This document shows positions 1 to 6,560 of a stretch of 7,017 nucleotides of DNA, one piece after another. The position numbers and the translations under genes were made by a program. Origin of the DNA: Bacteroidota bacterium (GTDB lineage: Bacteria; Bacteroidota; Bacteroidia; Chitinophagales; Chitinophagaceae); NCBI GenBank assembly GCA_021824855.1, contig JAKAJX010000182.1:1-7017 (forward strand), in the 5' to 3' direction. Under the pieces are notes generated by a model. That model was not told the DNA's origin, ran no database searches, and saw only the letters and a program-made list of their open reading frames with translations. Numbering within the stretch: the first letter of the stretch is position 1; each line of letters opens with the position of its first letter.

Positions 1-77
1 GTAATTATCTTATTTTAAAGAAAAAATATATTGAAGGATGGTAAATGTTACGCTATTTTTTTTGAACTATATTTTAA

Positions 78-106
78 TTGTACAAGCATTTACATTACTA
101 CCTTTG
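78..106 (+). promoter_or_regulatory. Predicted Bacteroidota-type promoter of mqnC
   Basis: TTG at 78-80 is followed after 18 bases by TACCTTTG at 99-106, a full match to the Bacteroidota -7 consensus TAnnTTTG. Transcription would begin near 112, giving a leader of only about 15 bases before the mqnC ATG. An 8-base palindrome, TTGTACAA (78-85), overlaps the -33 box and could be incidental. The assignment rests on consensus matching only. Confidence 0.6.
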
Positions 107-126
107 TTGGCCTTTAACTAATAATT

Positions 127-1251
127 ATGCAATTAGCCGATTTATACCAGCGAGCATTAAATTTTGAGTTTTTAACAAGAACCGAAGGAATGTTTTTATT
201 TAATAACGCCCCACTTACAGAGTTAATGTATGTGGCCGATGAATTACGTAAAAAACAAATACCACACGGAAAAGTTACATGGCAAATAGATAGAAACGTA
301 AATACTACCAATGTTTGCATTGCCAATTGCAAATTTTGTAATTTTTATAGAATTCCGGGTCATAGCGAAGCGTATATTACCGATATGGATACTTATCGGA
401 AAAAAATAAGTGATACCATAAAATATGGTGGAGATCAATTATTATTACAAGGCGGGCATCATCCTGAATTGGGATTAGATTTTTATACAAATACTTTTAA
501 GCAAATAAAGCAAGAATTTCCTACCATTAAATTACATGCACTTGGTCCGCCGGAAATTGCACATATCACTAAATTAGAAAAATCAACACATAAAGAAGTA
601 TTAACTGCTTTAAAAGAAGCAGGAATGGATTCGTTGCCGGGAGCCGGTGCAGAAATTTTAGTGGATAGAGTGAGAAGATTAATTTCTAAAGGTAAGTGCG
701 GTGCCGATGAGTGGTTGGCCATTATGCACGAAGCTCATAAATTAAATATTACCACTTCTGCAACCATGATGTTTGGCCATGTAGAAACTTTAGAAGAAAG
801 ATTTATTCATTTAGAAAGAATACGAGAAGTTCAAGCAATGAAACCAGAAGGAGCAAAAGGATTTCTTGCATTTATAGCATGGACATTTCAGGATGTAGAT
901 ACTTTACTTGCAAAAATTAGAGGCGTACAAAACCTAACTACCCCCGATGAATATATTAGAATGGTTGCAATAAGTAGAATAATGTTGCCGAATATTACCA
1001 ATATTCAATCGAGTTGGTTAACCGTTGGTAAACAAACAGCACAAATTACTTTACATGGCGGTGCCAACGATTTTGGAAGTATAATGATTGAAGAAAATGT
1101 AGTAAGTGCTGCCGGAGCACCTCACAGATTTACCTATAAATCAATACAGCAAGCTATTAAAGAAGCAGGCTTCGAACCTCAATTGCGTAATCAGCAATAT
1201 GAATGGAGAACTATTCCCGATAATATTCAGGAGCAAATAATTGAATATTAA
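127..1251 (+). CDS. mqnC: Dehypoxanthine futalosine cyclase (radical SAM), menaquinone biosynthesis
   Basis: The protein has 374 residues, a normal length for MqnC. This cytoplasmic radical S-adenosylmethionine enzyme cyclises dehypoxanthine futalosine to its spiro product, a step of the futalosine route to menaquinone. The [4Fe-4S]-binding CX3CX2C cluster is visible as Cys64, Cys68 and Cys71 (VCIANCKFCNFY). Family stretches follow: GGDQLLLQGGHHPE near 101, the GMDSLPGAGAEILVDRVR segment near 166, and ATMMFGHVETLEER near 212. The GAGAEIL and ISxxKC region (to Cys191) resembles MqnC more than the sister enzyme MqnE. The start at 127 is the first ATG after an in-frame stop at 115-117 and sits just behind a good promoter. 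No other mqn gene is present, so the pathway must be encoded elsewhere. It is probably co-transcribed with kbl 47 bases downstream. Confidence 0.93.
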   Translation: MQLADLYQRALNFEFLTRTEGMFLFNNAPLTELMYVADELRKKQIPHGKVTWQIDRNVNTTNVCIANCKFCNFYRIPGHSEAYITDMDTYRKKISDTIKYGGDQLLLQGGHHPELGLDFYTNTFKQIKQEFPTIKLHALGPPEIAHITKLEKSTHKEVLTALKEAGMDSLPGAGAEILVDRVRRLISKGKCGADEWLAIMHEAHKLNITTSATMMFGHVETLEERFIHLERIREVQAMKPEGAKGFLAFIAWTFQDVDTLLAKIRGVQNLTTPDEYIRMVAISRIMLPNITNIQSSWLTVGKQTAQITLHGGANDFGSIMIEENVVSAAGAPHRFTYKSIQQAIKEAGFEPQLRNQQYEWRTIPDNIQEQIIEY

Positions 1252-1258
1252 AAGCAAT

Positions 1259-1278
1259 CACTTATACAAAGTGTATAA
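1259..1278. repeat. Small inverted repeat in the mqnC-kbl gap
   Basis: Two alternative, overlapping dyads are present. One is TTATACA (1262-1268) with TGTATAA (1272-1278) and a 3-base spacer. The other is CACTT (1259-1263) with AAGTG (1269-1273). Neither is followed by a run of T, so it is not a convincing terminator. It may be a weak operator, an mRNA-stability hairpin or chance in AT-rich DNA. Confidence 0.3.
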
Positions 1279-1298
1279 TAAAAAATAAACACCGAAAT

Positions 1299-2483
1299 AT
1301 GAACGAACATTTTGTGCATAGAATTAAATCCGAATTGGCCGAAATTGAAAATGCAGGTTTATTTAAAAAAGAACGCATCATTACCAGCGAACAAGGACCG
1401 GAAATAATTGTAAATGGAAAAACTGTTTTAAATTTTTGTGCTAATAATTATTTGGGTTTATCATCTCATCCAAAAGTTATTGAAGCCGCACATAAAGCTA
1501 TTGAAACACATGGCTATGGCATGAGTAGTGTTCGGTTTATTTGTGGCACACAAGATATTCATAAAGAACTGGAAGAGAAAGTTGCTAAGTTTTTGGGTAC
1601 AGAAGATACTATTTTATACGTGGCTGCCTTCGATGCCAATGGTGGTGTTTTTGAACCTTTGTTTAATGAAGAAGATGCAATTATTAGCGATGCTTTAAAT
1701 CATGCTTCAATTATTGATGGTGTTCGTTTATGTAAAGCACAACGTTATCGCTACGAGCATAACAATATGAACGATTTGGAAATAAAATTGCAAGAAACCC
1801 AAAATTTACGCAGCAGGATTATTGTTACCGATGGTAGTTTTAGCATGGATGGTACTATTGCGCAATTAGATACAATTTGCCATCTCGCCGATCAATATAA
1901 TGCTATTGTAATGATTGATGAATCGCATTCTTCTGGCTTTCTTGGAAAAACAGGCAGAGGTACACATGAATATAGAAATGTGATGGGGCGAGTTGATATT
2001 ATTACCGGCACATTTGGCAAAGCATTGGGCGGTGCCAGTGGCGGATTTACAAGCGGAAGAAAAGAAATTATTGAAATGTTACGTCAGCGTTCTCGTCCAT
2101 ATTTGTTTTCCAATTCAATGGCTCCAAGTATAGTAGGTGCAAGTATTGCCGTATTAGATATGTTAACCGAAACAACCGAATTACGAGATAAATTAGAATT
2201 TAATACACAATATTTTAGAACAAACATGACCAAAGCCGGTTTCGATATAAAACCGGGAGATCATCCTATTGTTCCCATTATGTTGTACGATGCAGTAGTG
2301 GCACAAAATTTTGCTGCTAAATTATTAGATGAAGGTATTTATGTAATTGGCTTTTTTTATCCGGTAGTGGCAAAAGGTTTAGCTCGTATTCGTGTACAAT
2401 TAAGTGCCGCACACGAACAACAGCATCTCGATAAAGCTATTGCAGCGTTTACTAAAGTAGGTAAAGCGTTGCAGGTAATTTAA
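1299..2483 (+). CDS. kbl: Glycine C-acetyltransferase (2-amino-3-ketobutyrate CoA ligase)
   Basis: The protein has 394 residues, essentially the usual KBL length. It is a PLP-dependent alpha-oxoamine synthase that splits 2-amino-3-ketobutyrate with CoA into glycine and acetyl-CoA, the second step of threonine breakdown after threonine dehydrogenase. Visible features are NFCANNYLGLSSHP (45-58), the VRFICGTQDIHKELE block (78-92) typical of KBL, the DALNHASIIDG segment with His135, SFSMDG (180-185), IDESHSSG with Asp207 and His210 at the cofactor, and TFGKALGGASGG, where Lys241 should form the Schiff base with PLP. Other members of the fold (BioF, serine palmitoyltransferase, HemA) share the core, but the CGTQDIHKELE block favours KBL. 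No tdh gene is adjacent. No separate promoter was found in the 47-base gap after mqnC, so it probably shares the mqnC transcript. Confidence 0.92.
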   Translation: MNEHFVHRIKSELAEIENAGLFKKERIITSEQGPEIIVNGKTVLNFCANNYLGLSSHPKVIEAAHKAIETHGYGMSSVRFICGTQDIHKELEEKVAKFLGTEDTILYVAAFDANGGVFEPLFNEEDAIISDALNHASIIDGVRLCKAQRYRYEHNNMNDLEIKLQETQNLRSRIIVTDGSFSMDGTIAQLDTICHLADQYNAIVMIDESHSSGFLGKTGRGTHEYRNVMGRVDIITGTFGKALGGASGGFTSGRKEIIEMLRQRSRPYLFSNSMAPSIVGASIAVLDMLTETTELRDKLEFNTQYFRTNMTKAGFDIKPGDHPIVPIMLYDAVVAQNFAAKLLDEGIYVIGFFYPVVAKGLARIRVQLSAAHEQQHLDKAIAAFTKVGKALQVI

Positions 2484-2505
2484 AATACATTTTGAACTAA
2501 CTATT

Positions 2506-3330
2506 ATGAATCTTTCATTCAACAAAAAAGTTACAATAAGTTTTTTAAGTTTAATTTTTTTATTCGCTTCTTGTTCAAATAATAATGTAACTATTAACAA
2601 CAGTTTTAAAAAGTATTTCGATGCAAATAATGTAACCGGCTCATTTGCATTATTTGATAATGGCGAAGGATCTTTTGTTATTTATAATTTATCGCGTTAC
2701 AAAGATTCGGCTTATTTACCTGCCTCAACCTTTAAAATTGTTAATGCATTAATTGGGTTACAAACCGGTATCATTAGTAATGAAAAAATGATTATTAAAT
2801 GGGATGGTATTGTAAGACCAATAGCTGCTTGGAATAAAGATTTAACAATGGAAGAAGCATTTAAAGTTTCTGCTGTTCCTTATTTTCAGCAAGTAGCCAA
2901 ACGAATTGGAAAAGATACTATGCAAATTTGGTTAGATAGTTTACATTATGGCAACAAAAAAATAGGAAATGCCATAGACTCTTTTTGGTTAGATAATTCG
3001 CTAAAAATTACTGCCGATGAGCAATTGGGTTTAGTAAAACAATTATATTTTGTTAAACTTCCTTTCAATAAATTTTCAACCGATATTGTAAAAAAAGCAA
3101 TGATTCAAGAAAATAATGCTAAATATATTTTAGCCTATAAAACAGGATGGGGAAATAAAGAAAATGGTAATTCTATTGGTTGGATAGTTGGGTGGATTGA
3201 AGAAAATAAACATCCCTACTTTTTTGTTTTAAATATTGAAGGAAAGGCTGATATTGATATGGGTACAATTAGAAAAAATATATTGATGGAAATTTTGAAG
3301 CAACAAGGATTTTTGCAGGGGAAAAGATAA
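2506..3330 (+). CDS. Class D (OXA-like) beta-lactamase, probable lipoprotein
   Basis: The protein has 274 residues and all class D serine beta-lactamase motifs. These are the nucleophile motif STFK (Ser74, with Lys77 the residue normally carboxylated), SAV (122-124), YGN (148-150), FWLDNSLKIT with Trp161, KTGW (212-215), and a closing WIVGW...YFF strand with Arg256 further on. From memory of OXA-10 numbering (S67, K70, S115, Y141, W154, K205), the spacing is collinear with a constant offset of seven, so the fold and active site look intact. The N-terminus has a Lys pair, a hydrophobic stretch (about 10-21) and a lipobox-like FASC ending at Cys23. This suggests a lipid-anchored periplasmic enzyme, although Phe at -3 is not the standard residue. 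It starts 22 bases after kbl, with no clear promoter of its own. Substrate range cannot be told from sequence. Base composition resembles its neighbours, giving no sign of recent transfer. Confidence 0.9.
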   Translation: MNLSFNKKVTISFLSLIFLFASCSNNNVTINNSFKKYFDANNVTGSFALFDNGEGSFVIYNLSRYKDSAYLPASTFKIVNALIGLQTGIISNEKMIIKWDGIVRPIAAWNKDLTMEEAFKVSAVPYFQQVAKRIGKDTMQIWLDSLHYGNKKIGNAIDSFWLDNSLKITADEQLGLVKQLYFVKLPFNKFSTDIVKKAMIQENNAKYILAYKTGWGNKENGNSIGWIVGWIEENKHPYFFVLNIEGKADIDMGTIRKNILMEILKQQGFLQGKR

Positions 3331-3353
3331 TGGTAGTAAGTAATTAAAAAGGG

Positions 3354-3388
3354 AAGTGCTCATACCGAAAACGGCATGGGCACTTTTT
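3354..3388. terminator. Bidirectional hairpin terminator between convergent genes
   Basis: Arms AAGTGCTCATACCG (3354-3367) and CGGCATGGGCACTT (3372-3385) enclose an AAAA loop. Of 14 pairs, 12 are Watson-Crick. On either transcript one of the remaining two becomes a G-U wobble and the other a mismatch. The right side continues into a T run (3384-3388) for the + transcript, and an A run at 3346-3350 provides the U tract for the - transcript. It lies 23 bases after the beta-lactamase stop and 20 bases before the stop of the convergent PspC gene, so it can serve both. Confidence 0.8.
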
Positions 3389-3408
3389 GTTCCCAACTTC
3401 AACCAAGT

Positions 3409-5613
3409 TTATACTAGAAATTTGAGAAATAATAAATCTTCAAATTGAATAGAGGGCTTGCTATTATTGATTTTTGCAGAGCGAACAGCATTTTTTGTTG
3501 CCGGTGCAGTTGGTGTTTGTTTGGGCTGATAATGGTATCGAGTTGAATCATTATTATTTTGTTGTAATTGCTTATCTATTTCTTTTAGTTCTTTTAATTT
3601 TTGTTCTTTTTCTCTAAGCATTTGTTCTTTACTCTTTTTGTATTCTTCTAATGTGTTATTATAATCTCCATTATCAGAATTATTGTCATCATCCCGTAAA
3701 TTATCGGTTCTTTGTAATCCTTTTTCGGTTTGTATGTATTCAACACCGCGTCTCCATCTTTCTTCTTCTTGATCTTGATAATAATAGCTTTCCCAATTAT
3801 CGCCATCAAAACCAATATGAACATCGAATCCATCATTCCATCCAATATTATCGTTTACCATAATTTTCTTTCCAACAGGTACGGCAATGGTTAAAATAAT
3901 ATGTTGGTTACGAAATTTTTGATCTTGTGTAATGCCAATGCCTTTATCTAATTTCAGTAAAGAATCTTGCTGAATAATGTCGTACTTAATTTTAGAAGCA
4001 ATGTTATCGGCTTCTCTTTTCGAACTTCCATTGGCTAATTTTACCATAGTAACTGTAAAACTGTCGGACAAAGATTTTACAATTCTTATTTTTACATTTT
4101 GAACAAAAACAGTGTCTTCATCTAACTTTACAAATGGTTCAATTTTTAACCATCTACGGTTATAATATTTGATGGTATTGGGTGCTGTTAATTCTAATTT
4201 ATTGATTTTAGGATTTGATATAGTTATATTTTCTTCTGCTGCATGATTGGTATAATGATAATCGTTTCTTAAACTGCTAATTAATGCAATGAAACAAAAT
4301 AGCCCTATTAACCATAATGATAAAAATGAGTACCTAATAAGTTTGCTATTTCTTTTAATACCTGCAATGCGGCGAATAATTAAAGTAATAATACCAATTA
4401 CAGGTACCCAAATGAAGAATAATAAAGTACCCCATACTAAAACTTCTTCCCATCCATTAGCTATAATAAAAGGTTTTAAAGGCGTAAGACTGGTTAAGGC
4501 AATGCCCATTGAAAAAAGTGCAATTACTACAGCAATTAAAACTACACCAATAATAAAATAAGCAAATATTTTAAAAATTAGTACAATAATATCGCCCAAA
4601 CCTTTTCCGGCTTTTTTGGCAACTGTTGATGCTTCGGTACTAAATTGTTTTCCTTTTGAAGAAACTGTTTGGCTAAATTCTTCGCTAAATTGTTTGCTTT
4701 TAGAACCAACGCTTGCACCAATTTCCTGACCCCATTGTTGGGCTTTTTTTCCAAAGCCTTCTAAATCACTTTGAATAGTGGTTTTAATATTATTTAAATC
4801 TACTTTTTCGCCTTTCATTTCTAATTTATCGGCACTACTTTTTGCTTCGGGAATAACCAACCAAAGAATAATATAAAATATGAATGAACCCGGGCTAAAT
4901 GAAAAACTTAAAAAATGCGGGAAATCCCACCAACCCCAATGCGAAAAATGAAAAACAAAAGATAAAAAAGGAATAATAAATAATAATCTGGGAATAATAA
5001 CGCTAATACCAAAATATTGTGCTAAGCCGCTGCAAACACCGGCAATTACTTTTTCATCCGGATCTCTAAATAACCTTTTACGCTGCGAGCCAATAGCAGT
5101 AGAGGCACTGCTGGGTAATACTACCCATAATATTAAATAAGGTATAAAAGTTGCACCAAAAAATATGATGGTAATTACCCGCATAATTACCGGGTCAATA
5201 CCAAAATAGTTGGCAAATCCGGCACAAACGCCGCCTAATACTTTATGGTTTTCATCTCTAAATAATTTTTTAGGTTCAGATGTAGAATTATTGTTAGATG
5301 AATTGGATGTTGAAGATGCATCGGTTTTGGTTGTTTGTTCTGATGCAGCATCTTCTTCAAAATCTTCCGGGCGCCCCATGCTGGCAATAATTCTATTTAC
5401 ATCATCATCGGTAATACACGTACTTCCTTTCTTTAAACTTTCTCCAAATAGCTCGGCAATGCGACCTTCAATATCATTTATAATTTCTTCTTTGCCCTCT
5501 TCGTGAGCAAAAAATTTTGTCAAACTTTCAATATATTGCTTCAATATATCATAAGCAGATTCTTCAATAGGTATAACTCTGCCTTGAAAGTTGATGTTAA
5601 TTACCTTTTTCAT
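3409..5613 (-). CDS. Membrane protein with two PspC domains
   Basis: The protein has 734 residues. An N-terminal segment (about 1-88, ending VNRIIASMGRPEDFEED) is of the kind that precedes PspC in Bacteroidota proteins. A Ser/Asn/Thr-rich linker follows (89-114). Two PspC domains come next, at about 116-169 (KLFRDENHKVLGGVCAGFANYFG) and 179-256 (RLFRDPDEKVIAGVCSGLAQYFG), each with a hydrophobic segment ending ILWVVLP or ILWLVIP. After a polar linker with a repeated SKxKQFS (304-310, 319-325) come three membrane segments near 341-375, 391-416 and 428-448. A beta-rich C-terminal part follows (about 465-620), then an acidic Asn-rich stretch and a charged coiled coil (about 654-685). PspC domains act in the phage-shock envelope-stress response in E. 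coli. The exact role of these long Bacteroidota versions is not established. It starts 17 bases after padR, so the two form an operon probably controlled by that regulator. Confidence 0.88.
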   Translation of the reverse strand: MKKVININFQGRVIPIEESAYDILKQYIESLTKFFAHEEGKEEIINDIEGRIAELFGESLKKGSTCITDDDVNRIIASMGRPEDFEEDAASEQTTKTDASSTSNSSNNNSTSEPKKLFRDENHKVLGGVCAGFANYFGIDPVIMRVITIIFFGATFIPYLILWVVLPSSASTAIGSQRKRLFRDPDEKVIAGVCSGLAQYFGISVIIPRLLFIIPFLSFVFHFSHWGWWDFPHFLSFSFSPGSFIFYIILWLVIPEAKSSADKLEMKGEKVDLNNIKTTIQSDLEGFGKKAQQWGQEIGASVGSKSKQFSEEFSQTVSSKGKQFSTEASTVAKKAGKGLGDIIVLIFKIFAYFIIGVVLIAVVIALFSMGIALTSLTPLKPFIIANGWEEVLVWGTLLFFIWVPVIGIITLIIRRIAGIKRNSKLIRYSFLSLWLIGLFCFIALISSLRNDYHYTNHAAEENITISNPKINKLELTAPNTIKYYNRRWLKIEPFVKLDEDTVFVQNVKIRIVKSLSDSFTVTMVKLANGSSKREADNIASKIKYDIIQQDSLLKLDKGIGITQDQKFRNQHIILTIAVPVGKKIMVNDNIGWNDGFDVHIGFDGDNWESYYYQDQEEERWRRGVEYIQTEKGLQRTDNLRDDDNNSDNGDYNNTLEEYKKSKEQMLREKEQKLKELKEIDKQLQQNNNDSTRYHYQPKQTPTAPATKNAVRSAKINNSKPSIQFEDLLFLKFLV

Positions 5614-5630
5614 TATTCAATATTTTGTGG

Positions 5631-5996
5631 TTAAGGTTGGGTTTCAATTGTATCAAATTCAGTATTTGATAGGGGTTGTGTTAATGCATGAACAGCATCG
5701 GCTAATTCCTTCCATGTAAGTTCTAACTCATCATAAAATTGTAGGCCTTTGTCTGTCATCATAAAATATTTTCGAGGAGGGCCACTATTGCTTTCAACCC
5801 ATCTATAGTTTAATAATCCGGCATTTTTCAATCGGGTTAATAATGGGTACAATGTGCCTTCTAAAATATGCAGATTAGCATTTTTCATTTTTTCTACAAT
5901 ATCACTCGGATATACTTCTCCTTGGCGAATGATGGATAGAATACAAAATTCAAGCACACCTTTACGCATTTGGCTTTGTGTATTTTGAATATCCAT
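5631..5996 (-). CDS. PadR-family transcriptional regulator
   Basis: This is a 121-residue winged-helix DNA-binding protein of the short PadR type. The winged helix spans about 10-82, with LEFCILSII (15-23), the recognition-helix region LEGTLYPLLTRLKNAGLL (45-62) and the wing signature WVESNSGPPRKYFMMTDKG (66-84), all hallmark PadR positions. A short helical tail (about 86-107) would be the dimerisation helix, and the last 14 residues are polar and probably disordered. PadR proteins usually repress their own operon and neighbouring membrane or transporter genes. The PspC gene follows 17 bases downstream, a pairing often seen in Bacteroidota. The ATG at 5996 places residue 1 just before the expected first helix. 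It is preceded by an A-rich leader rather than a Shine-Dalgarno sequence. The ligand is unknown. Confidence 0.92.
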   Translation of the reverse strand: MDIQNTQSQMRKGVLEFCILSIIRQGEVYPSDIVEKMKNANLHILEGTLYPLLTRLKNAGLLNYRWVESNSGPPRKYFMMTDKGLQFYDELELTWKELADAVHALTQPLSNTEFDTIETQP

Positions 5997-6017
5997 GGCT
6001 ATTTTTTTGCGATTTTA

Positions 6018-6045
6018 TTTTGTTGTATAATTATGTGCAACAAAA
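6018..6045. promoter_or_regulatory. Perfect inverted repeat before padR, probable PadR operator
   Basis: TTTTGTTG (6018-6025) and CAACAAAA (6038-6045) form perfect 8-base arms around a 12-base AT-rich spacer. The right arm belongs to a TGCAACA sequence that recurs at 6082-6088 and 6345-6350. It lies 22-49 bases before the padR start, downstream of the predicted padR -7 box, where bound repressor would block early transcription. The geometry suits a dimeric winged-helix regulator. Binding by PadR is inferred. Confidence 0.5.
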
Positions 6046-6055
6046 AATCTTTTTT

Positions 6056-6086
6056 AAAATGTAAGAATAGTTACGTTGTACTGCAA
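6056..6086 (-). promoter_or_regulatory. Predicted padR-pspC promoter
   Basis: Read on the minus strand, TTG (6086-6084) is followed after 20 bases by TACATTTT (6063-6056), which matches TAnnTTTG except for the last base. The -33 TTG lies inside a sequence, TACTATGTTGCAGTAC (6093-6078), that is closely shared with the promoter of the 60-residue gene upstream. This shared sequence contains the partial dyad GTTGTA/TGCAAC (6075-6087), so repressor binding there would cover the -33 box. Confidence 0.4.
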
Positions 6087-6093
6087 CATAGTA

Positions 6094-6276
6094 TTATAGG
6101 TATCTTCTATAAATTCTATCTCTTCTTAATTTTTGTACGTGCCACATATCAACGTTTCCGAAACTTGGTTTGTGTTGATTGTTGGTTTCACGGGTAGATA
6201 CTTCTTTTATTTCTTTTACTGCAACTTTTACTTCGTTATTATGTGATAGTAAGTTGTTGTTTGTTTCTGTGTTCAT
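6094..6276 (-). CDS. Small basic protein of unknown function
   Basis: This is an uncharacterised 60-residue protein. The first 40 residues are polar, Asn- and Glu-rich and probably disordered. The last 20 are compact and strongly basic: FGNVDMWHVQKLRRDRIYRRYL (39-60), with one Trp and seven Arg or Lys. No signal peptide, membrane segment or Cys is present. I chose the ATG at 6276 rather than the in-frame ATG at 6351 because a full-consensus promoter (TATCTTTG at 6324-6317) lies between them, so the upstream codons would not be in the transcript. A Trp-x-x-Gln-(Arg/Lys)-rich tail on very small proteins is something I associate with Bacteroidota genomes, but I cannot confirm it here. Same orientation as padR, 97 bases upstream of it, and sharing a promoter element with it. 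It may be regulated together with padR-pspC. The basic tail could bind nucleic acid or an acidic partner. Confidence 0.6.
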   Translation of the reverse strand: MNTETNNNLLSHNNEVKVAVKEIKEVSTRETNNQHKPSFGNVDMWHVQKLRRDRIYRRYL

Positions 6277-6316
6277 AAAACTATTTTTTTTGATTGATTG
6301 ATTTATTTTGATAGAA

Positions 6317-6348
6317 CAAAGATAAAGGTATTTTTTAGTACCATGCAA
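6317..6348 (-). promoter_or_regulatory. Predicted promoter of the 60-residue gene
   Basis: On the minus strand, TTG (6348-6346) is followed after 21 bases by TATCTTTG (6324-6317), a full TAnnTTTG match. Transcription would start near 6311, giving a leader of about 35 bases that includes a short (TGAT)3 tract (6291-6302 on the + strand). The -33 box is embedded in the inverted repeat described at 6335-6361. Confidence 0.6.
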
Positions 6349-6361
6349 CACATAGTACTAA
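6335..6361. promoter_or_regulatory. Inverted repeat over the -33 box, candidate PadR operator
   Basis: TTAGTAC (6335-6341) and GTACTAA (6355-6361) are perfect 7-base arms around a 13-base spacer containing TGCAACACA. On the minus strand the segment reads TACTATGTGTTGCATGGTAC, closely matching TACTATGTTGCAGTAC at the padR promoter. Occupancy would hide the -33 box. That the PadR protein is the binder is inferred from proximity and shared sequence. Confidence 0.45.
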
Positions 6362-6560
6362 GTTTGTTTCAGTAATATGTAGTAATAAGATGCGTTTATT
6401 TGATATATACTGTTGATAATCAATTAATTGAAATAAAAAATAATTTTTCGCCAATTTGATAGATGGTAATTTAGCGAGGATGAGTGGGGCTTATTAGGAA
6501 AAGATTAATTACTTTTTTGTAGCGTACATTATAATACCAAGAATAATGGCAAGCAACTAT
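6362..6560. other. Intergenic region without a recognised gene
   Basis: With the adjoining leader and promoter of the 60-residue gene, this makes 284 bases between genes. It is AT-rich and includes a CAATTAATTG palindrome (6421-6430). The only coding-like piece is a 15-codon minus-strand stretch directly behind the GDCCVxC gene (6556-6509, TTG start, LAIILGIIMYATKK then stop) that resembles the end of a membrane helix. No convincing terminator follows the GDCCVxC gene. Confidence 0.5.

Noticed and set aside
1..44. Possible end of an upstream gene on the + strand (frame 3 reads NYLILKKKYIEGW then stop; frame 1 reads VIILF then stop).
   Set aside because: Too short to distinguish from chance, and no family can be recognised.
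114..722. Minus-strand open frames at 114-332, 244-438 and 483-722.
   Set aside because: They are antisense to mqnC, which is confidently assigned.
2400..2600. Minus-strand open frame across the kbl-beta-lactamase junction.
   Set aside because: It overlaps two confidently assigned genes and is low-complexity, Lys/Leu/Phe-rich.
3648..3863. Open frames on both strands in 3648-3863.
   Set aside because: They lie inside the C-terminal coding region of the PspC gene in other frames, with biased composition and no recognisable domain.
4289..5506. Plus-strand open frames at 4289-4561 and 5210-5506.
   Set aside because: They are antisense to the PspC gene, whose reading frame shows clear domains. 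They have no promoter or family resemblance.
5970..6197. Plus-strand open frame of 75 residues over the padR promoter region.
   Set aside because: It is antisense to the padR start, its promoter and the small basic gene. Its Phe/Cys-rich composition is typical of translated AT-rich noncoding DNA.
6291..6302. Short TGAT tandem repeat (three units) as a possible phase-variable tract.
   Set aside because: Three units are too few, and the tract lies in the leader, outside the promoter boxes.
6277..6351. Upstream in-frame ATG at 6351 extending the small basic protein to 85 residues.
   Set aside because: The extension covers the predicted -7 box, which matches consensus fully, and it adds a low-complexity segment. 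The ATG at 6276 fits better.
6421..6430. CAATTAATTG palindrome as a possible operator.
   Set aside because: A 10-base AT-rich palindrome is expected by chance, and no promoter or gene start is nearby.
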